From: Enchytraeus crypticus | Lineage: Eukaryota > Annelida > Clitellata > Enchytraeida > Enchytraeidae | Assembly: GCA_905160935.1 (NCBI GenBank) | Contig: CAJHZI010000449.1 | Coordinates: 257,501 to 321,500 of the forward strand | Direction: 5' to 3' | Length of the DNA stretch: 64,000 bases | Part shown: positions 32,186 to 43,582 of the stretch, one piece after another | Numbering within the stretch: position 1 is the stretch's first letter | How the letters are laid out: each line of letters begins with the position of its first letter | Made by a program: the position numbers and the translations under genes | Notes under the pieces: generated by a model | The model's input: the letters and a program-made list of their open reading frames with translations, nothing else | Told to the model about the DNA's origin: nothing | The model's database searches: none

Positions 32186-32689
32186 AATAAGTAATAAATT
32201 ACCAATAAATCACTTTCAAATTACATACAAATTACATACATGTGTAAGACCTAAATGAGAAGTAATAATGCCCAGTGATTGTTCATTAAGCTGCCAGTAA
32301 TATGAGGCAATTTTCTGAATAAAAATACAGATAAAAAACAACGTCATGATAGTACCATCTATAACAACACAGAGCACTACAGGATTAAACAGAACACAAA
32401 GCAAGCTGATATGTTTTCAACAAGGGATACCATTGAGCAACCCAAAACCCCATCAAACTAGACAACTGAATATTTGCTAAAGGTAGAGAGAAATTCAGAT
32501 TCTCTTGTATGTGTAAGTCTATGCTATAAAAAGTAGACTTTAAGACCTTAAGTGGCTGTCAGAAAATACCATTCAATAATAGCGCTACTAACAGATTCAT
32601 TACCATCTATAATCTATTGCTTAAACCCACTACAGAGATCTATCAAAAGAGCCCCAAAACTTGCAGTTACCATCATGACTGAAAGTATT
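32186..32689. other. Intergenic, nothing recognised
   Basis: Short frames on both strands lack domains or context. Confidence 0.45.
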
Positions 32690-32925
32690 TCTCTTATATA
32701 TGATATATTCTCTCTGAGTAAGACAACGGTAAACCACCTCAGAAGCCACACTTTTCCCAAGCTATAGGCTACCAAAGGTATGGATAAGGCATAGACTTTG
32801 TGAAGGCATTAACTTGTTGATCTAAGGAGTGCTCTTATGGAGCGAAAACGCAGACTTTGAGTAGGAATATGTACCTTGAACCTGCCACTTGGCAGTGCGT
32901 GCACTGAAGAGAGAGATATTTCCAT
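32690..32925 (+). mobile_element. Family D retroelement 3' end
   Basis: Blocks AAACCACCTCAGAAGCC, AAGGCATAGACTTTGTGAAG, ATGTACCTTGAACC, then the terminal hairpin CTGCCACTTGGCAG, GTGCACTGAAGAGAGAGA. This is the clearest copy of the D terminus, and it shows the same order of parts as the LINE-1a end. Confidence 0.7.
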
Positions 32926-33574
32926 TGTTTCAATATATCAAATCTCGCATCCTTTTTCATCCGAATGAATTAATTCCTTAACGTGCAATTGTATGTTAAT
33001 CTATTCCTAGTCCACTAAGCTCATTCTCTTCGATTCTAAAACTCAACCACAACTTTCAGGTAGTCAGGTATCGTGATGATTAATACACATATCAACCCAG
33101 ATATGTTGGCCTAATAAGCTGGAATGTAATCACCCGCTGTGAGAACCACTGCGAGGGTATTGAAGCAAAGAACTTTCGACGGCTTCGAAATTGTTAAATC
33201 TATATACTTTATATTGAATAAAGAAACTAACATCTTTAACTAGTATCATCATTTATCTCCCCCCCCCATTTAGTTTCCCTTATTTCATGACCATTTTCTA
33301 GCCTCCTGAGTATTACAATCACGTTTTTACTTCAATTTTCAATTTTCTATAAAGTATGAGTTGTCACTTTTCAAATTAGAGAGCACTAATTGTTGGTTTT
33401 AGTTCTAATTTTATAAACAATCAGTAATTGTCATTTCTTAATTCTGTTAAATAAAGTCAATTTAATAATAATCACTATTTCTGAGGACAATTAGAGCATC
33501 CAAATAATAAAAGTAACAAATGGCTGGTCTAAGACTATGAGTATATTCGTACCCAAAATTTGCGCTCACGCTAC
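32926..33574. other. Intergenic, nothing recognised
   Basis: AT-rich with a short C-run at about 33260. No gene. Confidence 0.45.
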
Positions 33575-33589
33575 ATATATATATATATA

Positions 33590-33666
<77 letters not shown>
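33575..33666. repeat. (TA)n microsatellite
   Basis: About 90 bases of TA with one TATAATATAATATA interruption. Confidence 0.95.
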
Positions 33667-33669
<3 letters not shown>

Positions 33670-34029
33670 GTTATAATCCATAACTGAAGAGAATCAATTG
33701 AACATCCTATACACATCCTATCTCCTTCGATTTTCTCTTTCTCGGTACAAAACTTTCTCCGCCTTAAAAATTAATTCTAGATGAAATCCCAGCTCTACTT
33801 TCAGGATTTCCATCCAGTAGCAATGTACAGCTCATACGATCCTATACTAGCAGAGACAGCTTCCACTGATACATGTACATGTTGATTTGTCTACTTGATG
33901 CCGACTGGTTCACTAGACTTCGAAGTTATAATGAGGTGGCAATGACACTTTTCTATAGCATTACAATCGGTGAAGCCCAATTCTTCGATAGATTAATTAC
34001 ATATTTTTAACATATTTTGTCAATCGCTA

Positions 34030-34225
34030 GCATTCTGATAAATGGCAGGTTCAAGGTACATATTACTAAGCACCGCCAGCCTGCAAGTTCTTCCAGAGCA
34101 CTCCAGCGATCAAACAGTTGTTCCCATCACCGTGCCTCTACCAAACCTTTCCATTAGCATTTAACTTTTCGATGAATATGGCTTCTGAGGTGATTTCTCA
34201 TTGCCTTTCTCAGTTGCTGCTAAGT
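34030..34225 (-). mobile_element. Family D retroelement fragment
   Basis: The plus strand reads AAATGGCAGGTTCAAGGTAC, GTTGTTCCCATCACC, then ATATGGCTTCTGAGGTGATT and TTGCCTTTCTCAG, the reverse complement of 9560-9745. The AG-tail end is missing. Confidence 0.65.
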
Positions 34226-34349
34226 CGACTTTCTCCATAACACGCGCAGTAACGGTTGTTATATTCTCCAGTGACACTTAAGCGACAAGGCTATTCAGTA
34301 AGATCAAGATACGCTTCATTCATTCCACTCTTACAAAAACCATTCGCAG

Positions 34350-34865
34350 AAGTATTCCGTATTAAAGTATTTGAGAATTCACGAATACAGTATTTAAGTA
34401 TTAACGTATTTGTGTATTCAGTAGCTAATTATTTAGTTACCTAAGTATTCACGTATTTAATTATTCACGTAATTAAGTATCCATGTATTTAATTATTCAC
34501 ATGACAAAGTATTCAGTATTTATGTATTCATGTATTTGTATAAGTAGTCAGTATTTAAGTATTCACGTATTTAAGTAGTCGTTATTTAAGTAAATTCAAG
34601 TATTTAAGTAGTCACGTATTTAAGACTTTTAAGTCATAAATATCCAGTAATTAAGTAAATACGTATATAAGTAAAGTACGTATATAAGTATTCAGGTATT
34701 TAAGTATTCAGTCATTAGGAATTCAGTAATTAAGTATTCCTGTATTATATAAGTATTCAAGTGAATACGTATTCACTTATGTAGGTGTTAAGTATTAAGT
34801 ACATAAGTATTTAATAATATAGTATTCACGTATTTAAGTATTTAATAATTAAAATATTCACGTGA
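34350..34865 (+). repeat. Degenerate about 16-bp tandem repeat (GTATTTAAGTATTCAC-like)
   Basis: About 500 bases dominated by variations of GTATTTAAGTATTCAC with irregular spacing. It is an aged satellite-like array; the frame at 34256-34444 runs into it and is not called. Confidence 0.85.
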
Positions 34866-35930
34866 TGAATTCATTCAGTTGAGAAATAAAAAAACATAGC
34901 TTGCCAGTCATATCGAAGACATTTACTTTTATAAGTAGTACTTAACTCGATTCCATCTGTCATGGATGACAAATGATAGTTTACCAGGTTATCAAGAAGA
35001 CATGATGAAATAATCCAACGCGCCATTGTTTATAATGTAGGTAGGTAGACATTGCTGAGTATAGGCATAGTGGCCTACTGTTATTATATACTAAATTAAT
35101 AAATTGCAAAAATATTGAACTAAACTGACAAAAAATTAGCTAGAGGTTAGCAGTCGGTATTTCATTTATAAATATCTGAAAATAGATCTCAGAAACGATA
35201 TATAGCACTATATATGCATAGCATAATTATTCCATAGATAAAGCGATCAGATACTAAAATCTGAATATTTTATTAATAAATCTAGTAGATATTGCTAACT
35301 GAAATACCCCTATCAACTCTTACCACAATAATGCTAACGTTTCTTACAATTCACTTCAAATAAGAGGAATATTCCATAGATAAGAACATAATTCCACGAA
35401 CAGTCTTACTGTATGCTACACACACATGCTATAATCTGATCTGAAAATCGTTAGCTGTCTGACGTCTAGCTGACTGATTGACTCACTGACTGACTGATTG
35501 ACAGAATGACAGACTGACTGACGGACTGATTAACTCGCCTTGGCATCACTGCGCTCATACGAACAACACGCAGCGCTGCTGCCATCAAAGGAATTTTTGT
35601 TTGCTATCTTTCTGCTGAAAGAGCCCAAACGCGAAAAGCATTTGATTCAGTTAGTGGATAGTTTTAAAGAAGTAATGCCAGTATTGATTGATTATAGGCT
35701 TCAACAATGTTGTAACGTAAGGTATTTCTATAAACAAATAAACGGAATCCATGTAATTCCTTTGAAAATAGTTATAATAAAATAAAACGATATCGTTCAA
35801 ATGGTCATTTAGAGGATTTAACAACTCTGTTTACTCATAACAAATGTTATGCAAAAATTGTGTTAATCAGTCAATCAATCAAATTACCTTTCAATCGATT
35901 TCCTAACGTACTTCCAATTATTCAATATCG
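34866..35930. other. Intergenic, with a short TGAC-rich tract
   Basis: CTGACTGATTGACTCACTGA-type repeats at 35458-35532. The 81-codon frame at 35540-35785 has no recognisable domain. Confidence 0.5.
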
Positions 35931-35990
35931 ATACCGTTGTTGGGATTCAAGGAAGGATGATGATGATGATGATGATGATGATAATAACGT
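35931..35990 (+). repeat. Family G 3' end with (GAT)n tail
   Basis: TTGGGATTCAAGGAAGGATGATGA-like sequence (GGGATTCAAGG, then (GAT)n) corresponds to the tail junction of 37375-37590 and to the reverse of 53770-53835. Confidence 0.6.
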
Positions 35991-36252
35991 TGTTGGAAAG
36001 ATTGAAGCTGATGAGGCTAAAGTTCTGGTGTACTTTCCTGGTCCACTCAACTTCCTTCATGAAAGGGTAAACACGTACATAATTAAGACCTAGTGGAATA
36101 ATTCTTGACCTAGAAATGTTGACTATCTACGAAACCTATAAAACATAAACCTCAACGTCCATGTACTTGTTGCAATAATGTAAACAACGCTTCAGTCGGG
36201 ATTCTAACATTTGGCCTCATATTTGGTAATTAATTCTTATTTTAAGAATCTA

Positions 36253-36255
<3 letters not shown>

Positions 36256-36297
<42 letters not shown>

Positions 36298-36378
36298 GGT
36301 TTAACGTCCTTTTTCTCATCCAAGGATGATTTCAGGGACGTTTCCACAGCACATATCACTAAAATATTAGTCACTAAT
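36256..36378 (-). repeat. Family T element with (AAT)n tail
   Basis: An (AAT)n run is followed by AAAGGTTTAACGTCC, TTTTTCTCATCCAAGG, ATGATTTCAGGGACG and ATATCACTAAAA. On the minus strand the order is module then (ATT)n tail, as in the copies at 4716 and 63408. Confidence 0.75.
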
Positions 36379-36774
36379 TAATTAACATCACTAATTAACG
36401 AAATGTAGGGGTCCGTGCGAGCGTCTTGACTCTCTACTGGCTCTTCGGTCGCAGAAATAACCTATGTAAGGAACTTCTTGTTTAAACCCGTAAAAAGAGA
36501 AACATTTCCATCAACATTTCCGTCACTACGTGAAAGGCACTCGATTGATCACAATCAGGAAGCTGCTGTGATCAATCTGATACAGAAGTTAAACTTTGTA
36601 AAATTGGTAGTGATTCAAGCATATTATATTGGATTAAGGTTAAGAATACAGCTATATGTACATGTATATTAAAATTATAATTATTACTCAGTCCTATATT
36701 TTCAATGATAAGTCTCAGATCATGGGATTGGGACTCCTCTATGTTAAATCCGAATTCGAAGATAATAAATGTAT
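36379..36774. other. Intergenic, nothing recognised
   Basis: No repeat or gene signal. The short frame at 36478-36672 has no domain. Confidence 0.45.
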
Positions 36775-36835
36775 CGTCATCATCATTTTCCCTTGAATCT
36801 TAGTTTAGCTAGAGTCGGCAATCGGCATCAGATGT
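36775..36835 (-). repeat. Family G 3' fragment
   Basis: CATCATCATTTTCCCTTGAA, then AGTCGGCAATCGGC, corresponds to the inverted family G end seen at 53790-53840. Confidence 0.5.
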
Positions 36836-37374
36836 ATGAAATTATAAAACAAAGATTAAAGAATGCAGCAATATCGCCAGGTCCCGCTTTGTAGTGATTG
36901 ATGTTTAACAAAATCAACTTTTAACGAAATTAATTGACAAACAACACTAAATGAGTAAACAGGATTAGTATAGCTCTAGTAGGTCAAGCAAGAGTTCAGA
37001 AATTTTCATAAAACGCTAAATCATGAGAAAAATTCCCACTACTTTTTAGCACATCAAAAGGGATTGAATCAGAGAATTACATGCCAATGGCTAAGCCAGT
37101 TTATGTGTGGCTAAATTTCAAACAGAAGATCTGCATGAATGAGAATCTAATCCTTTTCTAGTCAGTCGTTGATGCTCTTTTTAGAATTTATTCTGATACA
37201 CAACTCGGCATAGGCCAACGGTGACAAATTAATTCGCGTTTTAATTTTTGAATGAAATTGTCATCGAATATAACGTGTAATAGCTCTATATTGTATAAAT
37301 AGTTCTAGGTAATATCAAATATTCGTTCATTTAAATGATTCTGCTATATATTTCTATTTAACCGTGCTGTGTCC
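36836..37374. other. Intergenic, nothing recognised
   Basis: AT-rich with no repeat match elsewhere in the window. Confidence 0.45.
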
Positions 37375-37590
37375 AGTACTTCGGGTGTACCCGTATGGTG
37401 TCCAGGTTGCTGTAGAATAGACCAACCGTGAACTACACGTGTCATAATGGCGACAAGGCACTAAGATCCAAACCAATGTCAGTTTCGGTTGGTGAGAGCC
37501 CAGGCTCCGGAAATCGCTACAAAATATCAATCCCGACCCTTGTCAAACTGGAATTCAAGGTGAAATGATGATGATAGTGATAATGATGCT
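37375..37590 (+). mobile_element. Dispersed repeat family G with (GAT)n tail
   Basis: Blocks in order: GTGTCCAGGTTGCTGTAG, AATAGACCAACCGTGAACTA, GGCGACAAGGCACTAAGATC, GGTTGGTGAGAGCC, ATCCCGACCC, GAATTCAAGG, then ATGATGATGATAG. The reverse of these occurs at 53770-54070, and a fragment (GAATAGACCAAACGTGG) at about 44313. A simple-sequence 3' tail suggests a retroposed element about 210 bp or longer. No tRNA boxes were recognised. Confidence 0.65.
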
Positions 37591-38132
37591 ATATCTTATC
37601 TTTAAATTGGCTATTTAGCTGAAGAGAACTATGCCAATTCTACATGTACACTGCTGTTTTAAAATACATTAATAGAGAAAATAATTTTACACATCATTAT
37701 TTTAAAATTCTGTGTCAATTTACTTGCGCTTCTGATGCAAAGGTCTAGAAACCTTCGGGAGTTGGTAACACTGCGTAAAAAAGATGGTGCTGACCTTAAG
37801 TGGACGTGGCGTCACAGCGGTCAGACGAATCATCATCATCAACGTGTGCTCAGACTGTCAGCGTCTTGTTGTTGTTGCTGCACTAGCATGCCAGTCGTGA
37901 TACTGATCTCCATATCTAACAACACAATCGTTTAAAAATGCAATTTATGTCATAATTTATAGTTTTACTATTAAGTTTTTAGTTGTTTTAAGTTGTTTAC
38001 ATAATATCTTATAAAGATGGCGCTCGCGATCAGCAGCAATGGTAGATATCTAGTGAAACTCTTGTTTAGCCTGTAGATAGATATGCTGGATACTGACACC
38101 TGTTGTTTTGTGCCCATCTGAAAGAGAACAAG
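37591..38132. other. Intergenic, nothing recognised
   Basis: No repeat match. The 66-codon frame at 37735-37935 is not supported. Confidence 0.45.
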
Positions 38133-38191
38133 TTAATTGAACTCTTGATGATGTCAGTATTGAATACTGACATCATCAAGAGTTCAATTAA
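38133..38191. repeat. 59-bp perfect palindrome
   Basis: Arms of 29 bases (38133-38161 and 38163-38191) are exact reverse complements around a single central G. The left arm starts TTAATTGAACTCTTGATG. The spacer is too short for a pre-miRNA loop. Confidence 0.95.
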
Positions 38192-38941
38192 ATTAATACA
38201 AATTTTGTATTTTATTACTCCCATTGTTCAGTAAGTAACGCGAATTGCTGCAAACACTGTCAAGGGACCAGACCAGCTGAATCAGATAGCTACCCATGCT
38301 ATGAGCTGATAGCTTTTATACATTAAGACGTCTAATTAATTAGTTAATTATTTAATTATTATTAAATAATAATAATAAATTTAAATAAATAAAAAAATTA
38401 AAAATTAAATAATAGAAATTAAAAAATTATAAAATTATAAAAAAATTAAATTATGATAATTAATAATTATTATGAAATTGAATTATTTAATTGAAGTACT
38501 TTATTATTATTATTAAGTGTACACGTATACCACGATCTCCTCATTCAATCACTTACTGAGTTACTGCTGACGCCTTTATAGTTCTCAAAATTATTATCTC
38601 TCAAACAAGAATACTAAATATTTTTTTATTTATTTTTTATTTCACGTTCACTCTAACTCTGGTTCTCCAATTAACTCAGATTCATTCAAAACATTTTCTC
38701 CACCTATTTCTCCACCTAGACTGAAGGTAAAATATTCCGTTTCAGCCTCGTTTTCATCGCATCATCGTGACGTCTATCAGAAGCATCATCAAGATTTTGT
38801 AGCCTAGTTGTCAGCGGCCACAACGTCACAGTGCGTCAGCACATTAAGCGTAACAACGCCTGATATGATTCTCCTTAGTTCAGCTAAATAATGTCTTACA
38901 TGAAGTATAGATTTAGCTCTAAACAACAGGGCGGAATTTTA
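38192..38941. other. AT-rich intergenic
   Basis: Very AT-rich stretch at 38335-38515 built of AATTAAAT-like words. The rest is unremarkable. Confidence 0.55.
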
Positions 38942-39100
38942 ACTAGAATCATTATCATCATTACCATCGACGTCGTCGTCGTCATTATCATCATCATCAT
39001 CTTTATCATCATCATCATCAACATCATCATCATTCATCATAATCATCATCATCCTTTGAATCCCAGCTTAACCAGGGCCGATATACAAATAGAGTTTTAA
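38942..39100 (-). repeat. (ATC)n tract with family G end
   Basis: ATCATCATC runs with GTCGTCGTC and ATT interruptions are followed by CCTTTGAATCCCAGCTTAAC, CAGGGCCGATATAC. This is the inverted family G tail junction with a long tail. Confidence 0.65.
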
Positions 39101-39159
39101 CTGAAATACTTTAATTTTTATACCCATAACCATACTATCGATGTGGATATAATTTTTAT

Positions 39160-39375
39160 TTGGACAGATTTCTGGATTTTGAAATTTGAACCTTTTTGGA
39201 CCTTCCTTTTGCTCGCCGGCTTGGATTTGTCTCAGTAGTTTTCGATGTTGTCATGGACAATTGCATTTCAAATGTTGTTATGTTATGTTATTTTATGTTA
39301 TGTTATCTGATGTTATGTTACTTTATCTTGTGTTATGCCTTTTTGGTCTATGTTATGTTACGTAGCTAATCCAAT
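39160..39375 (+). mobile_element. LINE-B 3' end with (TTATG)n tail
   Basis: Homologous to 41490-41610: GATTTCTGGATTTTG, TTTTGCTCGCCGGCTTGGAT, TTGTCTCAGTAG, TTCGATGTTGTCATGG. It then passes into a TTATGTTATGTTA pentanucleotide-like array of about 90 bases, the probable retrotransposition tail. Confidence 0.75.
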
Positions 39376-39838
39376 GTGCATTTCAGAAAATCTGATTAAC
39401 ATTTAGTGCAGATATAAATACTATCTAATCTCCTAGTGCCCTCTAATATCTTCTTGCTGATCTTACATATTTTAACACTTTATTTTTTCGTCTATGTAGT
39501 CGCCAGGCAAAGCTACTAAACTTCTGATTTCGTATTTTTAGTTATTATTTGTCAAATAATATTCGTCGAATTGTGAATTTTTCAAGATGTAGGCTATTCT
39601 GCAAAGTTGATACGAAATCTGAAAAACTGATCCATGATAGCTCCTGCTTTCCTTTCACTTTTTTTACTGAAATGTTGAATATTTCTCGGTGAATTAAGCA
39701 AACGCGACAGAGATCTTTGTCAGGTTCTAAGAGCATCAGTCAATGACATCTAGTGACGGTTAGATAGAAAGTAATAGAGAGTGGTGTCTGCGCGAATATG
39801 CCTGTGTGATGCTCGTATGAGACTGTATGTATCTGTGG
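39376..39838. other. Intergenic, nothing recognised
   Basis: Sequence without repeats. The 63-codon minus frame at 39545-39736 has no recognisable domain. Confidence 0.45.
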
Positions 39839-39848
39839 TCGAGAGAGG

Positions 39849-39907
<59 letters not shown>
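39839..39907. repeat. (AG)n microsatellite
   Basis: About 65 bases of GA. No adjacent LINE-1a end is recognisable. Confidence 0.95.
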
Positions 39908-39909
<2 letters not shown>

Positions 39910-41283
39910 CTGGAGAAACGGATATAAGGTGAAAGTGAACTAGGAAAAAGTCTATCAATTATCTACAACTGACAGTGTCAGAATTTCGCCAGAGGGCGTA
40001 GTGGTCGCATCTTTGAAATGAAGCGTCAGATCTAATGTTAAAACCATCTGTCGACGTGTGGACAGAAATGAAATTGAGGTCCGGTGGGGGGGTGAGGCGA
40101 AATATTGGCCCTCTCACTGGAAGTATTGACGGATCATACCGATTTCTTAAATTAAAAACTGGAAAATTATTTGATCGATCAGAATTTAATAGTGGAATCT
40201 AAAAGTTCTGTATATAGATGAAGTATGTAGAGTCGTAGACATGAAAATTTCCTTATGACTAGAGTACCAATGATTTGAGGCTTTAGTTTTTCCCCAAACA
40301 TAAATTTATTGTTATGTTTATGATCGGTTGAGGAAATTTAATTAAATTTTTCTTCAGCAACGTTTACGGAAGATTTATATCAGCGTAATCGAGATATTTT
40401 CATTGTAAAATCGTGAATTTTAGGTCTATTTTCTGAGTAACTATTATTTTATAATAGCATTATTGACTGAAGCTAATCATTCATATAAAAATCTGATAAT
40501 TTACTATCCATAAATTACATTTTTCAATACGACGGTACAGTAAATCAAACACATCGACACTTAACCAACATAGTGCATATTCTACGATAGGCACGAATAC
40601 CGTAATACCAAAATGAATTTGACTGGGAGGAGATAAAAACTAAAACTAAAAAAGATTTTGAGGACTTAAATAACACTGTACCGTACATGTACAGAGTGTC
40701 TATCATTTAAATCTCAGGGGGTCCACCCACCCCACCCCATGCCTCTAAAACAACGGCGCGTGCACGCTTATTTCCCCCTTCGACTAACACACGATGAGAA
40801 TATCTCTATTTCACCCATCTTTTTTTAAAAGTACGTATATTTTTCCGCTTCCCATTTTGTGAACGACGTAACTTAGGTCCCTATTAACATTGTGTGGACG
40901 ACCCTGCATTAGATAGGCCTATGATATGTCTTCCGCTTTAATTAATTAATTAATGCAGAAACTATCAGCAGCCGCAAATATTCCTAAAAACCGTAACTAT
41001 TTTCAGAAATGTTAATTATGGCCAAACTAAATAAGGTTAATATCAAAACATAGCTATTATGTAGATCTCATTAATTACATGTATTCACTATTTCAAACTA
41101 TATCATGAAAGCTGTGGATTTTAAAATTGTTTCGCGTAATGTGATCGTAGTGTTTCTTGAACTACGGTCTACAATAAGATTTGATGGAAACAAATTGATT
41201 CATATTGTATTTCCTATACGAGCGACCTGGAAACGATCTTGTATTATCTATGTTTATTGTTTAAGGTTAATTTAATAGAGTAA
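39908..41283. other. Intergenic
   Basis: Mostly AT-rich unique sequence. 40700-40910 is more complex (CCACCCCACCCC, AACGGCGCGTGCACGC, GTGAACGACGTAAC) and might be regulatory, but I see nothing that decides it. A run of TTAATTAATTAATTAA occurs near 40940. Confidence 0.4.
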
Positions 41284-41615
41284 GCCATGCTAAGACATCT
41301 TCCGTCTACTCTTCAAAAGTGTTCGTTTGACTCACATCGGTCTTTGCTTTCCTATAAGCAGTTCCATAGGCAGTTGAAGACCTATTTTTTCCATCTCTCT
41401 TTTCCATCCAGTGTCCATGAGCAGTGACCTGCGCCTAAACCTCCTTTTCTATAATTTTCTTGATCTTTGACTAAAAATTTAAACTATTTCCTTGACTGAT
41501 TTTTGGATTTGCGAATTTGCACCGTTTTATACCTTCTTTTTACTCACCGGCTTGTATTTGTCTCAGTAGTGCTCGATGTTGTCATGGACGACAGTAGCAC
41601 TCTAATTGTTAATAT
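41284..41615 (+). mobile_element. LINE-B, 5'-truncated: ORF2 C-terminus plus 3' UTR
   Basis: An open plus frame from 41284 to TGA at 41426-41428 reads A-MLRHLPSTLQKCSF, then SHRSLLSYKQFHRQLKTYFF and SVHEQ. An LP-x(n)-S-x-x-x-F-x-x-x-LKT-x-FF ending is typical of reverse-transcriptase ORFs of non-LTR retrotransposons in the CR1/L2-type groups. The 3' UTR continues through CTCACCGGCTTGTATTTGTC to GTTGTCATGGACGACAGTAG and CACTCTAATTG. Other 3' ends of the family: 5341, 21497, 39160, 45935. No in-frame damage is visible in this short stretch. Confidence 0.75.
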
Positions 41616-42065
41616 TTTATGTTACTTAACAAAATTACATGCTTGTAGTTCAAACAAGCAGAATCCAAAAAATACGCAAACTTATACATATAAATGAGCA
41701 TCATAAAGTAAAAATATCAAGTATTAACATAGCTAAATTGATCAAAAATTCTGAGAGATAATTAGAATTAATCAGAGCACAGAATAGAAGGAGACGGTGT
41801 AATGGCCTATTAATGCTGGTCGTTACAAACAAACACAATTCCGCAGCTCAATCTTAGATTCTTCACTAATGTATGCGAGGTTTATAGCAAACATCCTGAA
41901 ATATTATTAAAATAAACAGTAATTTACGTGACCATATGAATTACTACATGAATATCAAGGTATTGAATATAACTCCGCAAAGCTCAATAAATAAGTTTAT
42001 AATTTCGAAATTTTGACAACCCTTTAGCTATTTTAGTATGACAAATGAGCACTGTTGAAGTAATG
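41616..42065. other. Intergenic, nothing recognised
   Basis: AT-rich, no repeats shared with the rest of the window. Confidence 0.45.
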
Positions 42066-42118
42066 CATAATCAGTGGTTAAAGTTGGGGGAACGCAGGGA
42101 AACTGTGTTCCCCTAGCT
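42066..42118. repeat. Dispersed repeat family F
   Basis: GTGGTTAAAGTTGGGGGAAC, GCAGGGAAACTGTGTTCCCC, TAGCTCT. Second copy of the 30541 sequence, with the same internal inverted repeat. Confidence 0.6.
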
Positions 42119-42568
42119 CTCATTTTTTCAGTTGCGTTCCTCTGCCAGGCACCCATATTGGATACTAGATGACCTCTAAATACATAACAGGGGAGGACGA
42201 AAAATTCTGACCGTTGCCCTAACTCTCAATTCCCACTGTAACCACTGTGCGTTCCAACTAAAATAACCCATAACCAAATAGTCTGCTCTTACTCTGAGAC
42301 CTGCTCTAGCTTTTGTTATCTGTCAGTACCATTGTACCTCAAGCCTCAAGCAAATTGATTGAAACAAAATAAATTGCACTTTATCGATTTGTATCAACCA
42401 TACAGTTCCTGACTCTGCCCATAAATTTTAATAATTGTTATGAATTACATCCTCAACGGTAATTAATTACAATTTGCATGCAGAGCGCGATAATGTGCTC
42501 CTGTCACTAAACCCTCAGCCGTTTTATTGATATATAAATACAAATGATAATATACTTGTATGTATACA
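42119..42568. other. Intergenic, nothing recognised
   Basis: No gene signal. Confidence 0.45.
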
Positions 42569-42710
42569 TCTCTCTCTCTCTCTCTTAGTGCACTGCCTAC
42601 TGGCAAGACCATGGTATATAACGCCTCCACTCTTCTCTGTCTTCCGCTTTCCTCTTCATGTCCACATGTGAGTGGATCTTTAAATCGTCTATCATTCCTG
42701 ATAACGGCCT
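42569..42710 (-). mobile_element. LINE-1a 3' tail fragment
   Basis: (CT)n, TTAGTGCACTGCCTACTGGC, CATGGTATATAACGCCTCC, TCTTCATGTCCACATGTGAG, GGATCTTTAAATCGTC. Near-identical in layout to 3743-3870. Confidence 0.85.
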
Positions 42711-42713
42711 TCC

Positions 42714-42761
42714 AAATGCCACATTATGATGTGTAAACATATGCATCATAATGTGGCATTT
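42714..42761. repeat. Perfect 18-bp inverted repeat with 12-base loop
   Basis: Arms 42714-42731 (AAATGCCACATTATGATG) and 42744-42761 are exact reverse complements around TGTAAACATATG. The stem is shorter than a typical animal pre-miRNA. Confidence 0.9.
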
Positions 42762-43448
42762 AATTTATAACTTTTAAATACTCAACATGTATACTTTCGT
42801 TCATATTGTTACACACATGGCACCCGCATATGTTACAATTTCATTGCGTAGTTTATGCTTTTGTGGTCTTCGCTATTTCCTCCTTCCTCTTCATGATTAT
42901 TCATAATCGTTGCCTTTTGATTGGAGCCGGCGCGGATTTAAAAACTACCTACCAACACCCATGGGTTTTTGTTCAAAGCTGTTAACACTCTGTCTTTCAA
43001 GATAATCAAGAATTCAAGTTCTATCCGGGACCGACGTTACTTAACTTAGTTTATTGACTCGCAGCTTAACGAAGTGCTCTAAATCCCGACCAAATACTAT
43101 TTATATAAATGGACAAATAGATATAATATATTGTATCTACTATTATGTACATAGGCCTAATTTTCCTATATAACTAATGCATGCGTTTGGGTCGACATGC
43201 TTTTATGCATACGTGTATGTCACTGTATGTACATGTATAATATTGCAACTACAGTATACTGTAGCATATGGGCAGCTGATTTTAATAAGATTTCAAGACA
43301 TCCATGGGTATGATTTTATTTTTAAAATATTAAGTTAGAGTTATTCGTCATTAATTTGTCAGTGTATGTATTGCTAGGCGCATACCATGAATGAAAGTTG
43401 CCGATTTGTTAAGAATTTTTTTAAGCAAAGCAAGATTAAAATAAAAAG
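42762..43448. other. Intergenic, nothing recognised
   Basis: AT-rich with no supported feature. Confidence 0.45.
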
Positions 43449-43582
43449 CTAAAGCTTATGCTAATGTTAGCCTCAGTTTCCTCACTCGAACGCGATGTTA
43501 GTGTCGGACGAGCTCAGGATTTGAACCACGCACATATTGATCTGCGGTGAAATATCTTACCGACGTCGCCACTGGCTCAAGC
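43449..43582 (-). mobile_element. tRNA-derived SINE, family A
   Basis: Reverse orientation: AGCTAAAGC, TTTCCTCACTCGAACGCGAT, CAGGATTTGAACCACGC (B-box reverse), then CTTACCGACGTCGCCACTGG (A-box reverse). Full length with modest divergence. Confidence 0.88.

Noticed and set aside
35540..35785. 81-codon plus-strand frame
   Set aside because: No domain or context, and it follows a TGAC-rich tract. Not distinguishable from chance.
38133..38191. Pre-miRNA
   Set aside because: The loop is one base and the stem is perfect, unlike animal miRNA precursors.
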